Assembly (NCBI GenBank): GCA_014773175.1
Contig: VXCM01000313.1
Coordinates: 175,099-239,098, forward strand
DNA from: Lucifuga dentata
Taxonomy: Eukaryota > Chordata > Actinopteri > Ophidiiformes > Bythitidae
Direction of reading: 5' to 3'
Length of the DNA stretch: 64,000 nt
Shown: positions 1 to 18,780 of the stretch, one piece after another
Position numbering within the stretch: the stretch's first letter is position 1
How the letters are laid out: every line of letters begins with the position of its first letter
The notes under the pieces: model-generated
Database searches by the model: none
What the model saw: only the letters and a program-made list of their open reading frames with translations
Told to the model about the DNA's origin: nothing
Made by a program: the position numbers and the translations under genes

Positions 1-1209
1 GGGCACGAACAGCGATGTGGAGCTTTCACCTCACGTCAAAGTTTATCTGGGACTGGAAATCAAATCCTGTCGTCTGAGTTTGGCATAATGAACACTCAAA
101 GATGCAAATTTTAGGACACAGGCAAATGAAGGGGAAAAAGACAAAAGCTTGTAAACAAAGCCTATAAAAGTACAAGATAAACAAAACGAAAATAAAAAGT
201 TATAAGGATAATGAAATTAAAAAAAAAAAAACCCTCAGTATAACACAACATAAAATAACCGTAAGAAAAAAATATTTCAAACCATCGTAATGTTCAATCT
301 CTCATGGCTTTACGACACTGATTTCATCACACATAAAGACACTAAAACAGGTTTCAAAACTGAAAAACAATTCATAAAGGAAACTAATGACAAAAATTCC
401 AAAAAATGTCAAGGTAAGAGAGATCCCTGTGTAGATTCCAACCTGAATGTTATTTAAAGCCCAGGAGAGATCCCTCTTTCAGGTGATGCTACCCCACTTC
501 CCTGCACTAGGTGTCTGCACTACAATGTCCAAGACCATCTGAACTGGTGGAGGGCTCCAGAGAGCAGGGAGGGGGGAGGAGGGAGGAAAGCAAAGGAGAG
601 GTCATGTTGACATCCACAAATGTCTAGGCTGACATTTGATTCATATCAACTTGTTCAGACGTTCCAACTTCATGTGCTACCTCGGTTGTCATAGCAACTC
701 AAAGGGCAAAAACTATCAAAGAGGCATGGTAAGAGCATCACACCATGGGGGCACATCCCATTTCTCTGATTTCATATCTCCTTCATCCTGCGTGGAAATC
801 GATCAGGTCGGACTTCATTATGGATGTTCAGATTCTCTTAACGCAGTCCAGAGGAGCAGCATGTCACACACACACACACACACACACGCAAACACAAACC
901 GGGGAACATTTAGACCATTAAGAGAATTGAGACATACCCCAGCTGGTTTGATTTGCTGCAAGGGCCCTTTTGCTTTTTCATTTTGAGAAACAGTATTAGG
1001 CTGCTTCAGATTGTTTCTCCTTCCTTTGATCAAAGCTGGTTGCAAGAAAGCTGAAGGAGAAGGTGCGCATTTGCTTGTGTGTGTGTGTGTTACCTGTATC
1101 AGTAATTTCTCTCCAAGTCATCCTCATAGTGGCTTCTGAGCTCCTTGTATATGTGTGTAAGTATATATGTATATATGTGCGTATGTGTGTTGTGTAGTGT
1201 ATCCATGTG
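1..1209 (-). other. acsl3: acsl3 3' flank / probable 3'UTR
   Basis: This stretch follows the acsl3 stop codon at 1210-1212 in the direction of transcription. It holds CA and GT tracts (865-888, about 1073-1090), TATATG-rich DNA at 1150-1190 and A-rich DNA near 220-240. I see no clear AATAAA on the minus strand, so the transcript end may lie outside the window or use a variant signal. The only protein-like trace is the decayed copy of the last acsl3 exon listed at 1099-1146. Confidence 0.5.
1099..1146 (-). pseudogene. Degenerate tandem copy of the last acsl3 coding segment
   Basis: On the minus strand these bases read KELRSHYEDDLERNY followed by TGA. The functional gene ends [18 protein letters not shown] about 100 bp upstream. 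Ten of 15 residues are identical and four of the other five changes are conservative. The first bases, AAGGAGCTCA, are identical. Just past the stop lies a donor-like CAG|GTAACA at 1092-1094. The simplest reading is a local duplication of the terminal exon end that has decayed. An alternative last exon is possible, but there is no good acceptor upstream in the TATATG-rich DNA. Confidence 0.6.
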
Positions 1210-7531
<6,322 letters not shown>

Positions 7532-7688
7532 CTTTGAGGATGAAGTCAAGGCTCAGGGGTGCTGAAGTCAGACACCCAGAGACAGAGTAGGCCAGCAAAA
7601 CAACTTGTCTCTGTTCCGTGAGTGAGGCGACTGGAGGTAGATTCAGTGATGCGAGTTGTGGCGCTTTCATATAACAAGTCAACTGCAC
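7532..7688 (-). other. acsl3: acsl3 5'UTR part of first coding exon
   Basis: The minus strand has an acceptor CTGTTGCAG|GTGCAG ending at 7689, then 157 nt without an in-frame start before the acsl3 ATG at 7531. This implies at least one upstream noncoding exon. One candidate donor is at about 8367 (GGCCAG|GTGAGG). A second, in the promoter-like segment, has its last exon base at 12388 (AGAG|GTGAGG). Confidence 0.6.
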
Positions 7689-10480
7689 CTGCAACAGAGA
7701 CAACATGAACATTTTTAGAAATATATCATTGAAGCTGCATCAATATGCCTAATGCAGCAAATGTGAGCAATCTGATCATGCACACACACAAACCAGCTCC
7801 TTGGCAGATCAATACACAACTATTTTTAGCTCCTTTCTTTGTCAGCGTTATTTGTCTCACCAGTTTCCCTGGCCTCACTGTGCAAAAGATAGCCAGAAGA
7901 AGCATCGTGCTATGACAATTAATATGGCTTAATACTGTATAGATAATGAAAGTAGAATAGGCATTAATATAGGTCAACATGACTATTATTCACCCTGCTA
8001 ATGTAGCTGAATCAAGCAGAATTGCATTTCAGCCAAGAAATTGCTGTTGCTCGACTTCTCTGGGCTTAAGCCTCTTTTCTATACTCCATCACACCATAAC
8101 CGATGTGATACGACAGTCTTTTGCAGGACTCGATCATGTTGTAAAACTCAGCTTATTGCTCCTAAGTGATGCTATTAGCTTTCTATACAAACACACCATC
8201 GGCTCTGACTGTGTCGCAAATCAGTGTTATCTCCTTAAGGGCCGGAGCCTAGCTTGCCCCTTTAGCCCTGTATTGAACCCAAGCATGTTAATAGCAGAGG
8301 CTATAGCGGCTCATTCTGCAGCTCAGGGTGAGAGGAGCAGAGGTCGTGGGTGGGATTAGCCTCACCTGGCCGCTAATGTGACAGCACCTAGAGGAATCTA
8401 ACACTGACCGAAGAGGTGGTACGCAGCAACACAAGCTACAGCAAACACTCACTGATCCCAAGTGTTGAACAGCAAATTTGTAACATTTGCAGGAAACTAT
8501 CGTGAGGAAAAGAGAAACATGTATGCAACAAATTAACAATGGCAATAAGTATCGTTCCTCACCTGCACTGTACAATACTGCTCCTAATGCAGCCAGTCTG
8601 TGTGTGTGTGTGTGTGTGTGTATATGCAAGCTTTTGCTCCAGCTAGCTTCAACAGTGCTAATTGTAGGAGATAAATAAAACCCTAAAACCCATTAGAAAA
8701 CACATATCTGTGTTCTATCAAATACTGCAATTTTCTCCATTTTTTTCTTCTTTTCATTCACGACTACTTCGATATTTTCCGCCTTCACACTGAGAAACCA
8801 AAGAATGAAACAGCAAGAATTGGAACGTTTAGTTTTCTGAAAATGACAAATGAAATACTACACTGTAATTTGCCAAAAGCGTCAGCTCACAGGAAAATCC
8901 GACAACTGCTCTGCTTCAAACGGCTGCACTGACATTGATATTTAACACTAACAAAATGTTTTTTTTTTTTTTCTGGAAGTGAGAGCAGACACTTCAGTGT
9001 TCATGTTAAATAATTTGTTCATTGCATTTTTAAATAAATGAATCCTTGATATTTCAATGGCCAACTTGTATGTAGTGTGACAAACTGGCATATCAGGCCT
9101 TGGTTATCTTAACACAGTGAAATAAGAAAACTAGCTTTTTCTGGTCTTACAGCATGACAGCAACCTGATTTAGTTTTCTGAACGTTCTAGCTGAGCAAAA
9201 TGAAGAACATTTCTTTGTGTTTGATGATATGCACATTGTTAATGACCACATGACCCAAAATATCATTATCACATTATCAACAGAGGTCTTTGGTCAAAAA
9301 TATAAGAGTGATATTTGATTATAACAGAACCCAGCTGAAAGTCTTGCAATCCTATCTCTGATGATAATACCAAAATAAATTGTATTACTGCGGTGGTGAG
9401 CCGCTTCTTCCTCATCTGGAGCCCTAAATGAAAAACACTTGACTTCAGAATGAGAAGAGAATCATTTAAACCTGAGCATCCTGGATATTAATATAGCTGC
9501 ACTTTATTGGATTTTCTCCTTAAAGTGTTCTCATTTCAAATAGGCCAATTCAGTTTTCTCTTTCATCTGCAAATGTAATGCAGCTCTGCTCCAAGTGAAA
9601 TAGCCAGCTGCCTTTAAAATTGATTATCCATCTGTTAAAATAGATTCTAGATAGATTACTGTATAACTACACAGGTGAAGGAGGATAAACACCCCATTTG
9701 TCTCACAGTCTCTCAGTGCATTTACATGCACACTGTACTCCTTTTTAAAACATTTTATCTGTACAGCAGTTACGGCAAAAATGTAGCTTAAGTACATGTA
9801 CATGAATGGAATTAGCAGGATTCCCTCATTCACGGGACAGTCATTATGCTTACTCGACATATGAGGGGAAATACACCAGGTGAGGAAAATGCATGCAGAG
9901 AATTCTTACTCTGATTATAAAGACAATGCATTGTTTACATGCTTGAGCAAATAATCCAGGTCTGTTGCTCAGTATACACCAACACTGACTGTACTATATA
10001 CTATAATGACTATAACTGTATATAATTATACATTTCACAAAGGCAGGAGTTATTGCAAAGCTCTAGTGGCGGGATTTAAACTGTCCAGATATACATGATA
10101 AACGTTAAGTCGGTGTGTGTCTAAGTAAACCAAACACACAAAGATGTCATAATTCTTATATCTGACACCTGTATCATTGGTCTAGTTATATTGTGGCATG
10201 TCTAACACATGCCACAATACAGACAAATTGGATGGTGATGTGACTCATAGTCAAAAGAGCTTCATTTCACACATGTTCTTACAATTCAATACATAGTTAT
10301 GACAACTGTGCATAAAATGAGTCTTAAACAACACTTCATGTAAATATCACTGCAATAATAGTATTAGCATCCTTATTATAAAAATGTTGCTGACAGAAAT
10401 TATGCAGGTTTGTCATGCCACAGCAGCAGTGTTAAACACACACAGACAATTTTGGCACGTAGGCCTAAAATATCCAAAAG
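7689..10480 (-). other. Probable acsl3 5' intron, no gene seen
   Basis: AT-rich sequence with a GT microsatellite at about 8598-8622 and no recognisable protein similarity on either strand. Short open frames here have no domain features. It is interpreted as 5' intron between noncoding and first coding acsl3 exons, because the next promoter-like sequence is near 12.4-12.7 kb. Confidence 0.45.
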
Positions 10481-10504
10481 CCAACAACTACAGAGACAGT
10501 TTTA

Positions 10505-11182
10505 CTTTTCAGTTATGAGGATGTTCTTCTTATAATTCTTCTTATCGTGTTCAAAGCCACTCATGATCTGACTCCATCCTATATCTCTGCCCTTCTAATG
10601 CCATATATTGCTCCAAGACCGCTTAGATCTGCTGTCCAAAAACTATTACATATCCCTCGGTCTAGGTTCAAAACAAAGGGTGATCGTGCGTTTAGTGTCG
10701 TTGCTCCAACACTGTGGAATCAGTTACTCCTTAATATCTGCTCAGTCGAGTCAGTGCAGCATTTTAAGAAACTGGTAAAAACATATTTATATAAACAGGC
10801 TTTTATGTAATCTTGATTGGTTTCCATAAGTGAAATCCAGATGGATCTCTGTACTGGTGTGCAGAGCTGATGTTTAACTACAGTTCTTTGTCTTTTATGT
10901 GTACATTGGTCATTTTGTAACAGCTTTGCTTGCTTTTTATATTATTCTTTATTCTATTTTAATTGTTTTGGACTAATGTGCTCTTGATTATCATGATGTC
11001 TCTAGTCTTGATGACTTTCTGTAATGTACTTTGTGTGTCTGGATTCCTGCTCAGGCTACATGTTTTGGTGTGATCATGGTGATTAATTAATATTTGATTT
11101 TAGCTCTTTGTGAAGCACTTTGTAACTTATGTTTTGAGAAGTGCTATATAAATAAAGTTCATCATCATCATCATCATCATCA
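10505..11182 (+). mobile_element. L2-like LINE 3' fragment
   Basis: The stretch 10547-10807 encodes the C-terminal tail of a non-LTR retrotransposon polyprotein. It starts KATHDLTPSYISALL and continues through RSRFKTKGDRAFSVVAPTLWN to a LVKTYLYKQAF-type end. The 3'UTR runs to 'gtgctatataaataaag' and then a (TCA)n tail at about 11160-11182, typical of fish L2-type LINEs. The reverse transcriptase and endonuclease regions are absent, so this is a 5'-truncated insertion. It lies within the probable 5' intron of acsl3, on the opposite strand. Confidence 0.75.
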
Positions 11183-11673
11183 TGATGTTGGTCATGCTAA
11201 AATGATTTAAATAGAAAGCTTACAATCTTTCCCTCTTTAATTTGCAATTTCATACAAAATCTCTTAAGGTGACTTTTCAGCTTCATGTTTATAATGGGAA
11301 TGAAATCAGACAGACTTTAAGCAATACTTTCCCTTAATTTGTTTTTTTTTTCTACTTTTATGTTTTATCTCTTTATATCAAAAGCCCACAACAATAAAAT
11401 CACATTAGAATGAAAATATTTTTTATCATGTTAGCATTCACCAGTAAGGGTATTATAACACATTGTTGAAACAATGGACAGTAATTCAGATAACATATGC
11501 GATGCTGAAAAGCTGAATTAAATATGATAATCTGCATTTTAAATATATACACTCCATACTCATTATCAATCCATGCTGCTCTGCTGTAAATTATGGCTTT
11601 TTTTTTTTTTTTTNGTTTTTTTTTTTTACAACCTTACATTATAAACAATCCTCATAATCTCTAGATATGTAAG

Positions 11674-11712
<39 letters not shown>

Positions 11713-12387
11713 CATTTGCAGAGTTTATATCGCTACAATTCTATTTTTTAAATACCATACACAGTATGCTCCATGTCCTGGTACTAAAAGTGTGCAGCAT
11801 TTATACAGCTGTACATTTACCTGGTACCACTGTACAGTATATATTTACAGGATGGTTCTAGTTTTTTTTTTTTTTTTTTNTTTTTTTTTTTTTTTTTTAC
11901 TGCCTTGTTTATCATATTTTATGGTTCCTAATATGTACTGAGTCACTGAGTGTCCTTATTTGACTTCTTTATGATTTCTTGTTTACCTGGCTGCTGTATC
12001 AAGCATTGGGCTAAATAATGTACTCTATCCGTTCATCCAACTATCCAGTCTAAACATCTACATTGTTTTCATTGTGGTCAGATGGATGGCACACAACTGT
12101 CTGATGCTAAATAACGTTAGCACAGCACCATGAAGGTTAGAAACGGTAACTAGCTACTAGCAAAGCGGTGAAGCTAAGCTTTGCAGCTGTTGTCGATCCG
12201 ATGCTGTTATAATGAAACAGTTTATTGGCCAATAGTCATCTAATTTTTCCGGATGTTTCTGTTACAACATGACATCGGTGCGATATTGTTACTAATAATA
12301 GCATATGAGAAGCTATGTGCTGGTTAATAAGCAAACTATCTTTCATCAACATCTGCAAAGCATTCAGACACAGCAACGCATCCTCAC
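11183..12387. other. Probable acsl3 5' intron with T/A homopolymers and GA tract
   Basis: No gene seen. Contains poly-T runs each interrupted by a single N (around 11614 and 11880), which mark unresolved homopolymers, and a (GA)n tract at about 11682-11708. The remainder is AT-rich and unremarkable. Confidence 0.5.
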
Positions 12388-12700
12388 CTCTTTTCTCTGC
12401 CGCTACGCCTGAGCTGTTGCGGATTTGGATACAGTATATTTAGCCTTATACCCAAACCTCTGACATTATGTTCCTATAATCTATTAGTAATATATATCCA
12501 GTTATAGATAACTCTTGTAAATCGATTAAAAACAAATAATAACTGAGCAAAATCGCAAATCTATGAAAATTACAGGGCCAATGCAGCCAGCCCGGAAGAC
12601 GTTGGATGACGTCAGGACAGCTCTCAGCACAGGATTGGACCGCTGAAGGTGGCGCGTGCTTGGGTCCGCTGAGACGTCAGTGAGGTTACTATCGGTCACA
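12388..12700 (-). promoter_or_regulatory. acsl3: Candidate acsl3 promoter / first noncoding exon
   Basis: A GC-richer patch in AT-rich surroundings. It carries a perfect palindromic CRE, TGACGTCA, at 12607-12614, a second CRE-like AGACGTCA at 12672-12679, and CCAAT-type motifs on both strands (near 12575 and 12633). On the minus strand a donor-like AGAG|GTGAGG has its last exon base at 12388. Together these fit a promoter and 5'UTR exon for acsl3, whose first coding exon has an upstream acceptor at 7689. No TATA box is obvious. The assignment is inferred. Confidence 0.4.
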
Positions 12701-13559
12701 GCTACCAATAAATGAAATATAGGACGAAAACTATCCAAATCGAATTGTTTCTGATCCATTGTGAGTTATAGTTTGTTTTTAAGTAGATTTACATTGTTTT
12801 TAATATTAAAGCAGCTAGCAGTGGTCCACCATAGTGTGTTCTCTGTAAAAGTGGGCCAGCAGATCGCCAACAAAGCATTGGGGGAAATAGGCTAACGTTA
12901 CAGCAGACATGAAGCAGGGGAATTTAGCTCCTTCTTCCAAAATTTCATTTTCATGTCATTATATAAAACACAAAACTGTGATTTTAAACAGACCAAGACT
13001 TTATGTGTTTAAACCACATTTAAAAAAATTTAATACAAAGTGTTTAATCAGAGTGGCTAAAAAAAAAAAAAAAANAAAAAAAAAAAAAAAAGGGAAAATG
13101 AAAGAATACAAAATATAGCTTACAAGTAAGGAAGCGTATTGCATTCACTTGAGAAAATAAAAATTCCTGTTTTTCTGAATTAACGAGATAATTATCTCAG
13201 AATTATGCATGTTGAATAAAACACAATTGTATGAAAATATTTAAGTACAGCACCAAAAAGAAAAAGATTAGTGAGCTCTCTAAATTATCAGAATTTTTGC
13301 ATTAATTCCCCATCAAAAGTGGTCTGATCTTATAAGTCACAACACAATCTGCCTAAACTAATGATAAACTAAAAACATACTTGTTCTTGGCAATATGTAA
13401 TATACTACAAATTCACAGAAGATCTTTATAAAGTAACTGAACTGCTTTTCGACGAATTCTCTAAGCTAATTAAAAACATGAGATTGATTAGAGGTGTGTG
13501 TTGTAGAGATGCTTTCTAGAAAAGGACGTTACTGACAGTCTACTTTTCTTGAAAGATGT
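12701..13559. other. Intergenic, nothing recognised
   Basis: AT-rich DNA with a poly-A run broken by one N near 13075. No protein-like frames. Confidence 0.6.
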
Positions 13560-14645
13560 GTTCATGTAAATGTGAAGTGATAAAACAAAATTCAGAGGAT
13601 CCTACAAGAAGAATTGTAGAGTCACATGAAGCTTCAAATGCATACCTTGATGTTCATCAATCTACAGTAAGACACAATCTCTTTTACATATTGAGGTTTT
13701 AATAAAGTTACAACTCTTCATAGGAGTTGGTTTCTCTGCAACAATCACACCAAGAGGCAAATCAACAGGCAAAGCTGAAAGAGACAAACCNCCCCCCCCC
13801 CCCCCAAGGGTTACAGATTAACTGCAGAGATACTGTATTTGGAATTTAGTAGTCTCTGTTCGATTATGAGAAAATACTAAATAACACTGTTATTGAAAGG
13901 ATTATGAAGGGAACTACAGCTCCACAAAAACCACCACTGTATTCAAGTATCTTAAGTTTGTTTTGTGTACAGATGAGAGAACATTTTAACTTTTGGCAGA
14001 AATGCTGTGGAGGGAAGAACAAAAAAGGCACAGCACACCAACACCAAACCCTCATCCCAGCTGTGAAGCATGGTGGAGTGAACATCATGATTCAGGGCTG
14101 TTTGCTGCTTCAGGGTCTGCACAGCTTCTGTCACTGAAGAAACAATGAATATATAATGTTTCAAGAAATTTTATAGGAAAATGTCAGAGTAGCAGTATAT
14201 CACCTGAAGCTTAAAACTGGATGCAGTTGAATGATGCAATAAGACAATGGCCTAAAACATACAAGTAAAACAAAAACCCAGAGCAGTATAAAAAGAAGAA
14301 AATTTGTGTTTTGCAATATTCTATTTACAATGGTCTAAAATCCTTCTCAGAGTTGATAGTCTCAGAGTTGATTAGCAACTAAAGAGAATGTTTGGTGGAG
14401 GTAATTGCTGCTGAAATTCTGCAAGTTGTTACATAGAAATTCACATACTTTTCTAGCCTTGTGAATAATCACATTATATGTTCAATAAAGACACAAAAAG
14501 TATAATTGTGTGTCTTTAGTTTAGATTGAATCTGTGTGTTTATTATTATGACTTGGATAAAAATCTGATTCCACATGATGGGTAATTAATACAGAAATTG
14601 GGGTAATTCTAAGGGGTTCACTAACTTTTTTTTTTTTTTTTCACC
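13560..14645 (+). mobile_element. Decayed Tc1/mariner-like transposon
   Basis: Transposase remnants are readable on the plus strand in broken frames. At 13904-14134 the frame includes HFNFWQKCCGGKNKKGTAHQHQ and PAVKHGGVNIMIQGC, equivalent to the catalytic-domain KHGGGSIMVWGC region of Tc1-family transposases. The 3' flank ends with a 'gggttcactaacttttt' segment typical of fish Tc1-like ends. Multiple stops and frame changes make it inactive. An internal single N with a C run (about 13791) is a local sequencing gap. Confidence 0.7.
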
Positions 14646-15286
14646 ACTTTGCATAGATGCCCAAAAAGTTAACATATAGTATTTAATCTTTAAAATATGA
14701 ACAAAATATATGAAATCATATGACAAACAGACTCTCTTTTGAAGATTTTATTTGAAGTTATCACAGCATGTTGTACAAAATGTGGGTTGTGAAAATGAAA
14801 TATTGTCAACTGCAGGTATAATCCATTAAAACAGCTCTTATATGAATAGGGCTTTATGCCGCAAGCGCTGACTTTTTCCTCACACAAATATTGTGTAAAG
14901 TCAGACACTTCAAAGTAGTTGTTTTTTCTAATATTTTCATCATCTGACAGTCACCACCCCTGAAAGACTTACTGCAACAATCTGTTAATTAGTCATAGTA
15001 CTGCTGTTGAAAATCAATGCAACTTGGTCCCATGACAGTAAAAAACAGACATGACTGGGGGCAGAATAGACCTATGACCACATGAATACATCCCTGTTCA
15101 TGTGGTAACACATAGATGGGGGTTATTGGTAAGATCTGATGGCTAGAGTGTAGATACCTTAGAGGGGCATATGATGTAATGCTTTAATTCTGTTACTTCA
15201 TAAATGCCTTTAATCATGATATAAAGCTGAACTAACTAATACTTCAGAAACACTAATAATAATAATACATTATAATTTATATTATA

Positions 15287-15319
<33 letters not shown>

Positions 15320-15621
15320 TATTATTAGTTATATATTATATTATTATATTATATATATTATTATAATAAAAAAACTGACACTAAAAATAATCAAATCTAA
15401 ATTATGTAACAAACATCTGCAGTCTTGTGTCACTCCAAAGTCTGAACCACAGGCCAACATATGAGGGACACAGTTCATCTTCATCCTTTGCTGTATTCTT
15501 ACTTGTATGCACCAGGGGGAGTCCAGGAACAGGGTGAATTTCTTTCATTGAGGTTTTACACAACATTAATCTCATAATGCCATAATACCAGTTGTTCCAA
15601 CATGCCAAAGAGAAGAACCAA
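14646..15621. other. Intergenic AT-rich DNA with (TTA)n tract
   Basis: No gene recognised. A long TTA/TAT-rich low-complexity tract occupies about 15250-15370. Confidence 0.6.
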
Positions 15622-15626
15622 GTGTG

Positions 15627-15666
<40 letters not shown>
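15622..15666. repeat. (GT)n microsatellite at edge of gap
   Basis: An almost uninterrupted GT run directly abuts the N block, suggesting that the assembly broke at this microsatellite. Confidence 0.9.
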
Positions 15667-16666
15667 NNNNNNNNNNNNNNNNNNNNNNNNNNNNNNNNNN
15701 NNNNNNNNNNNNNNNNNNNNNNNNNNNNNNNNNNNNNNNNNNNNNNNNNNNNNNNNNNNNNNNNNNNNNNNNNNNNNNNNNNNNNNNNNNNNNNNNNNNN
15801 NNNNNNNNNNNNNNNNNNNNNNNNNNNNNNNNNNNNNNNNNNNNNNNNNNNNNNNNNNNNNNNNNNNNNNNNNNNNNNNNNNNNNNNNNNNNNNNNNNNN
15901 NNNNNNNNNNNNNNNNNNNNNNNNNNNNNNNNNNNNNNNNNNNNNNNNNNNNNNNNNNNNNNNNNNNNNNNNNNNNNNNNNNNNNNNNNNNNNNNNNNNN
16001 NNNNNNNNNNNNNNNNNNNNNNNNNNNNNNNNNNNNNNNNNNNNNNNNNNNNNNNNNNNNNNNNNNNNNNNNNNNNNNNNNNNNNNNNNNNNNNNNNNNN
16101 NNNNNNNNNNNNNNNNNNNNNNNNNNNNNNNNNNNNNNNNNNNNNNNNNNNNNNNNNNNNNNNNNNNNNNNNNNNNNNNNNNNNNNNNNNNNNNNNNNNN
16201 NNNNNNNNNNNNNNNNNNNNNNNNNNNNNNNNNNNNNNNNNNNNNNNNNNNNNNNNNNNNNNNNNNNNNNNNNNNNNNNNNNNNNNNNNNNNNNNNNNNN
16301 NNNNNNNNNNNNNNNNNNNNNNNNNNNNNNNNNNNNNNNNNNNNNNNNNNNNNNNNNNNNNNNNNNNNNNNNNNNNNNNNNNNNNNNNNNNNNNNNNNNN
16401 NNNNNNNNNNNNNNNNNNNNNNNNNNNNNNNNNNNNNNNNNNNNNNNNNNNNNNNNNNNNNNNNNNNNNNNNNNNNNNNNNNNNNNNNNNNNNNNNNNNN
16501 NNNNNNNNNNNNNNNNNNNNNNNNNNNNNNNNNNNNNNNNNNNNNNNNNNNNNNNNNNNNNNNNNNNNNNNNNNNNNNNNNNNNNNNNNNNNNNNNNNNN
16601 NNNNNNNNNNNNNNNNNNNNNNNNNNNNNNNNNNNNNNNNNNNNNNNNNNNNNNNNNNNNNNNNNN
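15667..16666. other. Assembly gap of exactly 1,000 N
   Basis: Bases 15667-16666 are all N. The round length suggests a placeholder, not a measured gap. Apparent open frames crossing it are artefacts. Confidence 0.99.
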
Positions 16667-18179
16667 TGGGGGAGAGGATTAGGGAACAAAAGGATCCTTC
16701 TCTGTCATCAAAGAGGATCTGCTTCCAGCTCATCCCTGCTCTGTGGCAACAGGTTTTTATTTTTTGAGAAAGGAAGTGTTGGCTGGAGGGAGGGTGGGAT
16801 GTAGCAGGAGAGGTTGATGGTGGGGTGGAAGGACAAGAGAAGATTTCAAAGTAATCTTTAAATTTAAGCCCTGCAGTCCTTCTGAAATGAAGCCCTCTGT
16901 CCCAGACACTGTGTTGCCTATGGCTCCCAATGGATGACTGCCACCCCTTCTTTCTTCTCAAGCTTTTGTCATGGTGGCATTTAAGTGGCATTACTCACTG
17001 GCTGGAAGACCAAATGAGTCCATTTGAGAGACCTGAAAGAGATGGATTTAACTCCTTAGACCAGTGTCGCCTCTTAAAACAACACTAAGTATGTAGATAA
17101 ATGTCCACTTTGTTATTGGGAATTTTTCGGATACATAAACCAAATGGAGACATCTCTTTGAATCGTGATCTAATAATCCAAACACAGTGAATTGACAGCG
17201 CTAATCTCATCATAAAATTTTCTCAGAGAAAAAAGAGGTTTTGAGAAAGGATATGTCTTGAAGCCTAGTCCATATTAAACAAATTGACTTAAATTTAATT
17301 GTGAAATCACATTTGCCTTTAAAATAAAATCTTTGAGAATGATTTGGGAGTGGATGAAGTTGTTATTGGAGTTTATATTTTCTTGTAGTTTTTATGACTA
17401 GTAAAGTAAACCTAAGCCCATAGGATGCTTTCAGACCTATAGGAGGTCTTACGCATCTCCATTGTCTCATTGCTTTACAACAGTGAATATTATAGCCCCC
17501 TCCCCCCACCCCATGGTTATTTATCTCATCTTGTGAAGACTCATGTCCCCTCAGGGTCATTGGCCTGAGATACCCTGCTGAGCTGATCCACCATGGGGAG
17601 TCAGTGTATATCAGACTCAGATTGCGTGGGATAAGCAGGTTTTGCCATTGGCAAAATTGTTCTTATCATTCAAAATAGTGTACCATATCATATATGATTT
17701 AAAATGATGTATGGTGTAGTTGTCCTTTAATCAATGCTAAAATAAATGCTGTGGTTTTTCACATTTTTATACAAAATTGATCAGATGAAATCTGCTCCAA
17801 AACAGATTTACATTATGCTGTTCCATTGCTTTAGGACAGTAAAGTTATTATCTACAATCACAGACAACAACCAGCCCAAACCAGAAAATACAGCATCAAG
17901 ACTTGATTTGATGTTTTCAGATAACACTTTTTGGACATAGTTCAGTGACACCACATTAGTGACAGACATACTAATTTGTAATATTGGATCCATACAAGTT
18001 TCAGATGAATGTAGGGCATAAAGCTGTGAATCGTAAAATGTAAAAATATCCCAACAAATCACCACAAGTGCTGTCAATGTTTCCTAGGAATTCNCCCCCC
18101 CCCATTATTCTTCTGTGGAGCAGCTTCATGATTTATTTCCATCTGACATCATCACAGTGTGCTTCTCTGCTGTTCAGTT
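16667..18179. other. Intergenic, no gene recognised
   Basis: Mixed composition, somewhat GC-richer at 16667-16800 and 17440-17600. A C-run with a single N lies near 18094. Short frames show no domain features. Confidence 0.5.
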
Positions 18180-18780
18180 TAAAGGATCATGCCAATGATT
18201 TAGCATGTTTAAACATAATAAATACTACCTGCATGCTGTGTTGCTGAAACTATTTCCAAAACCTAAAGCTGTATTTTACTTTTCATATTATTTTGTCAAA
18301 TCCCCTAATCTTTCAAAATCAAATGTTCAGCTGATACACTCACTTAAAATGTAGTGTTTCACCTACTAACATGTACATCTGAATGTAGAAGGCACAGTCA
18401 TTTTTAATTTGCTGATAAAGGCTGTCTTCTCCTGGGACTATATTCCCTGGTGGAGACATACATTTCTTTCCATGCATCTCCGTGTTGGACCAGTTAAATA
18501 AAGTTATTGTGACAAAATATTTAATATAGGTCATATTCAATGTGATTGATTACTTGTTTCAAGCATGTTTCAAGTTTCTACAAACACATTTTAATAGAGT
18601 ACTGGAATGAACTGAAATCAGTCTTGGAGTTAGGAAAGACAATCCTAATATTTACTGCTCCAGTATGATTTGGGAAATGTTGTTAGTAATGTAACATATA
18701 TGTGGGTTGTATATATTGGGCTCAAACATGCAAAACCACTGGTATGGTCCTTCAAGGAGATGAACACATATGCACAACTT
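18180..18780. repeat. Dispersed repeat copy B
   Basis: Second copy of the element at 3841-4450 in the same orientation, with the same block order. It continues further 3' with 'gggttgtatatattgggctcaaacatgcaaaacc'-type sequence that is also found, diverged, near 48210-48270. The terminal hairpin of copy A is missing or decayed here. Confidence 0.65.

Noticed and set aside
10547..10810. 87-codon frame as a host gene
   Set aside because: Matches the C-terminal tail of an L2-like LINE and is followed by a LINE-type 3' end.
15402..16991. Long open frames across the N gap on both strands
   Set aside because: They consist almost entirely of N; no sequence evidence.
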